Source: Rana temporaria
Taxonomy: Eukaryota; Chordata; Amphibia; Anura; Ranidae
Direction of reading: 5' to 3'
Assembly: GCF_905171775.1 (NCBI RefSeq)
Contig: NC_053491.1
Span: forward strand, 226,786,247 to 226,850,246
Length of the DNA stretch: 64,000 nucleotides
In this document: in pieces, positions 58,141 to 64,000 of the stretch
How the letters are laid out: every line of letters begins with the position of its first letter
Numbering within the stretch: the stretch's first letter is position 1
Notes under the pieces: generated by a model
The model's input: only the letters and a program-made list of their open reading frames with translations
Database searches by the model: none
What the model was told of the DNA's origin: nothing
Translations under genes and position numbers: made by a program

Positions 58141-60292
58141 AAACCCCCCCAAATGACCCCATTTTGGAAAGTAGACACCCCAAGCTATTTGCTGAGAGGC
58201 ATCTCGAGTCCATGGAATATTTTATATTTTGACACAAGTTGCGGGAACATTTTTTTTTTTTTGCGCAATGTTGTCACTAAATGATATGCCATGGGCATAT
58301 GTGGAATTACACCCCAAAATACATTCTGCTGCTTCTCCTGAGTACGGGGATACCACATGTGTGAGACTTTTTGGGAGCCTAGCCGCGTACGGGACCTCAA
58401 AAACCAATCACCGCCTTCAGGCTTTCTAAGGGTGTACATTTTTGATTTTACTCCTCACTACCTATCACAGTTTCGGAGGCCATGGAATGCCCAGATGGCA
58501 CAAAACCCCCCCAAATGACCCCATTTTGCAAAGTAGACACCCCAAGCTATTTGCTGAGAGGTATGGTGAGTATTTTGCAGATCTCGCTTTTTGTCACAAA
58601 GTTTTGAAATTTAAAAAAGAAATAAAAAAATAAATTTTTATTTTCTTTCTTCATTTTCAAAAACAAATGAGAGCTGTAAAATACTCACTATGCCTCTCAG
58701 CAAATAGCTTGGGGTGTCTACTTTCCAAAATGGGGTCATTTGGGGGGGTTTTATGCTATGTTGGCATTTTATGGCCTTCGAAACTGTGATAAGTAGTGAG
58801 GAGTGAAATCAAAAATGTATGCCCTTAGAAATCTTGTGGGAAGTGCTTGGTTTTCGAGGTCCCGTATGCGGCTAAGCTCCCAAAAAGTCCCACACATGTG
58901 ATATCCCCGTACTCAGGAGAAGCAGCAGAATGTATTTTGGGGTGTAATTCCACATATGCCCATGGCATGTGTGAGCAAATTATAATTTAGTGACAACTTT
59001 TTGTAAAATAATTTTTTTTGGTCATTATTCAATCACTTGGGGCAACAAAAATTAAATAATCAATGGGCTCAACATGCCTCTCAGCAAATAGCTTGGAGTG
59101 TCTTCTTTCCAAAATGGGGTCATTTGGGGGGGGGTTGTGTGCCATCTTGGCATTTTATGGCCTTCAAAACTGTGATAGGTAGTGATAGTTAGTGAGGAGT
59201 GAAATCAAAAATGTATGCCCTTAGAAATCTTGAAGGTGGGGCTTGGTTTTTGGGGTCCCGTACGCGGCTAGGCTCCCAAAATGTCCCACACATGTGGTAT
59301 CCCCGTACTCAGGAGAAGCAGCAGAATGTATTTTGGGGTGTAATTCCACATATGTCCATGGCATATGTGCGCAATATATCATTTAGTGACAACATTTTGT
59401 AAAAAAAATTTTTGGTCATTATTCAAACACTTGGGACAAAAAAATTAAATATTCAATGGGCTAAACATGCCTCTCAGCAAATAGCTTGGTGTGTCTTCTT
59501 TCCAAAATGGGGTCATTTGGGAGGGTTGTGTGCAATCTTGACATTTTTTTGGCCTTCAAAACTGTGATAGGTAGTGATAGGTAGTGAGGAGTGAAATCAA
59601 AAATGTATGCCCTTAGAAATCTTGAAGTTTTCGGGGTCCCGTACGCGGCTAGGCTCCCAAAAAGTCCCACACATGTGGTATTCCCGTACTCAGGAGAAGC
59701 AGCAGAATGTATTTTGGGGTGCAATTCCACATATAACCATGGCATGTGTAAGCAATATATCATTTAGTGACAACTTTGTGCAAAAAAAATCAGTTTGTCA
59801 TATTCCCGCAACTTGTGTCAAAATATAAAATATTCCATGAACTCGAAATGCCTCTCAGAAAATAGCTTGGGGTGTCTAATTTCCAAAATGGGGTCATTTG
59901 GGGGGGGGTTGTGTTTTTTTGGCATTTTATAGACTTTGAAACTGTAATAGGTAGTGAGGAGTGAAATCAAAAATTTGCGCCCTTAGAAATGCTGAAGGCG
60001 GTGCTTGGTTTTTGGGGCCCATACGTGGCTAGGCTCCCAAAAAGTCCCAAACATGTGGTATCCCTGTACTCAGGAGAAGCAGCAGAATGTATTTTGGGGT
60101 CCAATTCTACATATAACCATGGCATGTGTGAGCAATATATCATTTAGTGACAACTTTTTGTCATTTTTATTTATTTTTTGTCATTATTCAATCACTTGGG
60201 ACAAAAAAAATATTCAATGGACTCAACATACCTCTCAGCAGTTTCCTTGGGGTGTCTACTTTCCAAAATGGGGTAATTTGGGGGGGCTTTGT
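58141..60292. repeat. ~380-bp subterminal repeat array, seven units, two inverted
   Basis: The block GCCTCTCAGCAAATAGCTT ... CCAAAATGGGGTCATTTGG occurs inverted at 58141 and 58503, then direct at 58692, 59073, 59468, 59850 and 60232. Spacing is about 362 bp in the inverted pair and 380-395 bp in the direct set. Each unit also carries GTACTCAGGAGAAGCAGCAG and GTGTAATTCCACATAT-type words. The inversion centre is near 58630. The frames through it (100, 73 and 67 codons) are repeats of one another and are not genes. Confidence 0.9.
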
Positions 60293-60722
60293 ACTGTCCT
60301 GACATTTTAGCACCTCAAGAAATGAGATAGGCAGTCATAAATTAAAAGCTGTGTAAATTCCAGAAAATGTACCCTAGTTTGTAGATGCTATAACTTTTGC
60401 GAAAACCAATAAATATACGCTTATTGCGATTTTTTTTACTAAAGACATGTGGCTGAATACATTTTGGCCTACATGTTTGACTAAAATTGAGTTTATTCGA
60501 TTTTTCTTATAACAAAAAGTAGAAAATATCATTTTTTAATACATTTTTAAATAAAAATCGCAGAGGCAATCAATTACCATCAAAAGAAAGCTCTATTTGT
60601 GGGAAGAAAAGGACACAAATTTCGTTTCGGCACAACATTGCATGACCGCGCAGCGCAGTGCCAAATTGTAAAAACACCTTGGGTCCTTTAGCTGCATAAA
60701 GGTCCGGGTCTTAAGTGGTTAA

Positions 60723-61295
60723 GGGACAGACCCTATTGGGGGTGGTCGTCCGTCCTCGTGGCCCACCTGGCCAGGGGTGCGTGTTGTGAATCCTAGCCCT
60801 GGGACCACGTTGGCCCGGGGCTGCAGCTTTGTTTGCTGGGCCCAGTTTTCTGCCTGGGCCTGTACTGCAGAGGTGATCCTGTACTGTCCGCCCTGCGGGA
60901 GGAAGCCACTTGATGAAGGAAGCCAGGGAAGGACCTATCCTGGTAAGTACCATGCAAGAGGCTGGTGTCTTGGGGGAAGGCCTGGAAACTTCATCTGAGG
61001 ATGCACCGTACACCAAGAGGCCTGACAGTGTCGCCTGTCGGATCTAAAAGTTCTAGTGAAGCAAAGTTAAAGAGATCTGGGTGCAAAATCCTGTGGCAGA
61101 GGATTCCGGACCGAAACATCTCACCTACAAAAGAAGGTCTGTGGCAGAGACTGTACTTTATTCCGTGCGCCATCCCGGCTGCTAGGCCAGTGAGAGGGAC
61201 CTATCCGGGTGAGCAATACCCACTGTGGCTAGAGTGGCGACGAGAACTGTTTCCTGGAAACAGGAGTGTTTGCTTACTTTGCACCTGAACCTACC
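60723..61295 (+). mobile_element. LTR fragment, TGTAGCG family, copy 3, right piece
   Basis: Continues the LTR begun at 46412 beyond the piggyBac element. It shares CTGTGGCAGAG, GGCTGCTAGGCCAGTGAGAGGG, ATCCGGGTGAGCA and AGAGTGGCGACGA words with copy 1. The expected CGCTACA end is not reached; a different sequence with a CAGTGTCGGCTGG word begins near 61300. Confidence 0.65.
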
Positions 61296-61575
61296 TACCA
61301 GTGTCGGCTGGTAAAGTTTTTGGATGGGGGGGCGCAAGACCCCGCCCCTCCATGTTTGGTCCCTCCCGCTTCTCATAAGCCACACCCCTTATATAATCCA
61401 CCCACTCTGTCCCCTGTATTCCACTTGCTTCCACTCATAGTGTCAGGAGTATACAGCTCAGCATCACAGGACAGAGTATATAGCCCCAGCATCACAAATC
61501 ATGGTATATAGCGCAGCCTTACAGATCGGCGCAAACAAACTAAAAAATTACACTGTTAGTAATGAAGGACTCTGA
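61296..61575. other. unassigned sequence
   Basis: The word CAGTGTCGGCTGG at 61299 may be the end of a hAT-type element, but no partner end was seen. Confidence 0.3.
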
Positions 61576-62025
61576 GGCCCCGTACACACGAGAGGATTAT
61601 CCGCTGGAAACGGTCCTCCGGACCGTTCCCGCGGATAAATCCTCTGGCGGATTTGGATCTGATGGTTGTACTAACCATCAGATCGAAATCCGCGCGGAAT
61701 CCCTCCGCGGTGACGTGTCGCGCCGTCGCCGTGATGATGACGCGGCGACGTGCGCGACGCTGTAAGATAAAGACTTCCACGCATGCGTCGAATCATTACG
61801 ACGCATGCGAGGGAGGGAATCGGACGGATTGATCCGGTGAGTCTGTACAGACCACCGGATCAATCCGCTGGAATCCAGTTAGAATCCATGCTAGAAAATT
61901 TTTATCCGCTGGAAATCCATCGGCCCGAAAAAAATCCGCTGGGCCATACACACCACCGGATCTATCCGCTGGAACTGATCTGCGGATAAATCCCAGCGGA
62001 TAGATCCGGTCGTGTGTACGGGGCC
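61576..62025. mobile_element. Harbinger-type MITE (GGCCCCGTACACACGA ends)
   Basis: 450 bp with inverted ends GGCCCCGTACACACGA and TCGTGTGTACGGGGCC, and subterminal ATCCGCTGG/CCAGCGGAT words. The flanks are TGA and TTA, a possible 3-bp duplication with one change. It shares the GTACACACG core with 5490 and 15056. Confidence 0.75.
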
Positions 62026-62035
62026 TTAATGGGCA

Positions 62036-62600
62036 TGAGATTATCAAATACTGCAGACATACTGCACGAGATTACCAGAGACTGACTTACTGCACGTGAT
62101 TACCAGATACTGTGGACATTCTGCATGAGATTACCAGATACTGCGGACATACTGCATGAGATTACCAGATACTGTGGACATACTGCACAAGATTACCAGA
62201 GACTGCGGACATACTGCACAAGATTACCAGATACTGCGGATATACTGCATGAGATTACCAGATACTGCGGACATTCTGCATGAGATTACCAGATACTGTG
62301 GACATACTGCATGAGATTACCAGAGACTGCGGACATACTACACAAGATCACCAGAGACTGCGGACATACTGCATAAGATTACCAGAGACTGCGGACATAC
62401 TGCACAAGATTACCAGATACTGCGGACATACTGCATGAGATTACCAGAGACTGCGGACATACTGCACAAGATTACCAGATACTGTGGACATACTGCACAA
62501 GATTACCAGATACTGCAGGCATACTGCATGAGATTACCAGATACTGTGGACTTGCTGCATGAGATTACCAGATACTGTGGACATACTGCATTAGATTACT
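62036..62600. repeat. 31-nt minisatellite, about 18 units
   Basis: Units are built on GATTACCAGATACTGCGGAC followed by ATACTGCATGA. Variants alternate at a few sites (ATACT/AGACT, TGGAC/CGGAC, CATGA/CACAA), which gives a readable variant map. The array starts within 15 bp of the MITE end. Confidence 0.95.
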
Positions 62601-62959
62601 TGTGATTCTGTGAATTGTGGCCCCGATGACAGACTTTGCTTTAAGTCGCATTAAAATTTCAGCAGAATCGTGCAACTTTCAGGCTGTGTTAGCCTGAAAA
62701 GCCTGAAAGTCGCAAGATTCTGCCACAATTTTTTGCCACGACTTGAAACAATGCCTATGTTTTTTTGGAGGTCTATGGACCTCAAGTCACATCAAAGTGG
62801 GACAAAAGTAGTGCAGGGACTACTTTGAAGTCGCTGTGACTTGACGTTGCACAGATATGAACAGTTCTCATTGGAAATCATCGGGTACGACTTGTCATGC
62901 AACGTTTCAGTCCCATGTCCCAGGACATGGGACTGGAAAGTGCGAACTCCTAACGACCC
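62601..62959. other. unassigned sequence with a short stem
   Basis: A stem (CTTTCAGGCT ... AGCCTGAAAG) lies near 62675-62712, and AAGTCGC/GACTT words recur. No gene recognised. Confidence 0.35.
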
Positions 62960-64000
62960 AATCCCTGCGATATGCCCAATCTATAGTCTTGGGAGATTTC
63001 AATTGCTGGGCTGACGATGCAAATAATTCGGAAGCCCAGCAGTTGATTGCATTTGCAAACTCCATTGGCTATAGCCAAGATGTCATAGGGGCTACTCATA
63101 AAGCGGGCCACACCCTGGACTGGCTTTTCCAGTCATGATGTATAGAGAAAGTATATCCCCCGAAAGAGATTATATGGAGTGATCACAAATTAATATTATT
63201 TGATCACAGCCATAAATTTCTCAAAAAGTCACCTCATGTCCCTAATAGGATCAGTATTCCAAAATTTTCGAGAAATCTCACTAAAATATCTGTTAAGGCT
63301 TTTAGTAACCACTTCCTGTTGAATATTGATAAGGCATCGTTTGAGTCCACTAAAGTCGCAGCTGAGAAAATAAATTTTTTCAATACGGCTATTACAAAAG
63401 CGCTCGACTACTTAACCCCCCTAAAGAGAAATCATTGCATTAGGCAAGCATACCATAATCCCCTCTGGTTCACCCAGGTGACCAGAAGTTTAAAATGGAA
63501 GTGCAGAGCAGCGGAGAAGGCGTGGAGAAAAAATCCGGCTCCCACCTCCAAGGAGGTATATACCGCAGCCCTGAGGAACTATAAACTAGGGATAAAAATC
63601 GCCAAAAAGCATTTTTTCTCTGAAAAAATTGCTAATGCTAAAAATGCAGCAGCTGAACTCTTTAGAGTTGCAAAAAATCTAGCTAATCCAGTATGTAGAC
63701 AGCCGGAAGAAGAAGCTTCACCAGAGTTTTGTAATATTTTATCAAATTATTTTAACGAAAAGATAGAAATTATTAGGAACAATATATAGAACAAAGTAGT
63801 AGATATTGAGGAATCTTGTCCCACTTATGAAGGTACAAGATTCTCTAGTTTTGTGGATGTCTCTACTTTAGATATTCTGAATATCCTCAAGTCTCTTAGA
63901 GCTTCATCCTCATCATTTGATCCTTGCATTGCGCAACTAGTGAAAGACGCCGCAGAGACATTGGTCCCCTTTATTGCCGACATTGTAAATACTTCTTTCT
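62960..64000 (+). pseudogene. L2-type LINE ORF2 fragment, runs off the window
   Basis: It enters within the endonuclease domain (VLGDFNCWADD near 62985, then a GHTLDWLF block, stop at 63136-63138). After frame changes it continues with SDHKLILF and a long frame at 63319-63789 encoding the endonuclease-RT linker (WFTQVTRSLKWKCRAAEKAW, an Arg/Trp-rich block typical of L2-like LINEs, and an AKKHFFSEKI helix). A TAG at 63787-63789 interrupts it, and sequence beyond resembles the start of the RT region. It is 5'-truncated near 62960. Distinct from the CR1 copies by its linker. Confidence 0.75.

Larger units (their letters stand above)
46668..60718 (+). mobile_element. piggyBac element with nested Penelope dimer
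   Basis: The TTAA target is present on both sides (46664-46667, 60719-60722). The ends CCACTTAACGACC and GGTCTTAAGTGG are inverted apart from one base. Taking out the Penelope dimer (49744-56717) and one 14-bp duplication leaves about 7.06 kb, long for piggyBac because of large repeated subterminal regions on both sides. The transposase gene (47740-49460) is damaged by few changes. The element lies inside an LTR, so it is younger than that LTR and older than the Penelope insertion. Confidence 0.85.

Noticed and set aside
59199..60310. Repeated 65-101-codon frames that look like a small gene family
   Set aside because: They are copies of the ~380-bp subterminal piggyBac repeat read in whatever frame is open; no start context or domain.
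62036..62600. Possible CRISPR-like array because of regular short repeats
   Set aside because: The 31-nt units are directly adjacent with no spacers, and the context is eukaryotic. It is a minisatellite.

Overview
The window reads as gene-poor vertebrate DNA assembled almost entirely from transposable elements. I found no convincing host exon, tRNA, rRNA or CRISPR array. Penelope-like elements, a tyrosine-recombinase retroelement with split direct repeats, piggyBac, PIF/Harbinger, hAT, Tc1, CR1 and L2 LINEs, and many GC-rich foldback MITEs occur together. That mixture suggests an amphibian, most likely a frog. This is an inference from repeat content, not from a host gene. Spliceosomal introns in one transposon gene confirm a eukaryote.

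Layout. 1-4.6 kb: the tail of an endogenous retrovirus (env end, polypurine tract, 3' LTR with a TTAA-flanked MITE inside), then a hAT-like element with two long hairpins. 5-6.9 kb: a Harbinger-type MITE and a perfect 36-bp palindrome. 6.9-13.1 kb: a 6.2-kb Ngaro/DIRS-like element in A1-internal-B1-A2-B2 order, holding RNase H and tyrosine recombinase remnants and a 2.6-kb array of 48-nt repeats. 13.1-14.2 kb: a solo LTR (TGTAGCG family; two relatives lie farther on). 15-34 kb: a patchwork of MITEs, including two ~1-kb piggyBac derivatives, a Penelope fragment with a hammerhead ribozyme motif, and several nested pairs with readable target duplications.

34.9-45.8 kb: a Tc1 remnant and a CR1 LINE opened by three successive insertions: a hAT palindrome (8-bp TSD), a solo LTR (5-bp TSD) and an inverted Penelope dimer carrying two hammerheads (14-bp TSD). 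A Harbinger element (42.4-45.7 kb) follows. It has an intact two-exon Myb-like gene facing a decayed transposase gene. 46.4-61.3 kb: an LTR split by a 14-kb piggyBac element with TTAA at both ends, which is itself split by a second inverted Penelope dimer (14-bp TSD). That dimer has one 751-codon reverse transcriptase/GIY-YIG frame and one 5'-truncated copy. 61.6-64 kb: a MITE, a 31-nt minisatellite and an L2-type LINE running off the end.

How the parts relate. The Harbinger and piggyBac elements share their termini with MITEs in the same window, so likely parent and derivative families sit side by side. Nesting with intact target duplications gives a relative order of insertion at several sites. 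The most notable material is RNA- or structure-based: hammerhead motifs in Penelope elements, two Penelope insertions of the same head-to-head form, and the split-repeat element whose internal region is largely replaced by a 48-nt array. All coordinates and identities come from reading by eye; no alignment or database search was run.
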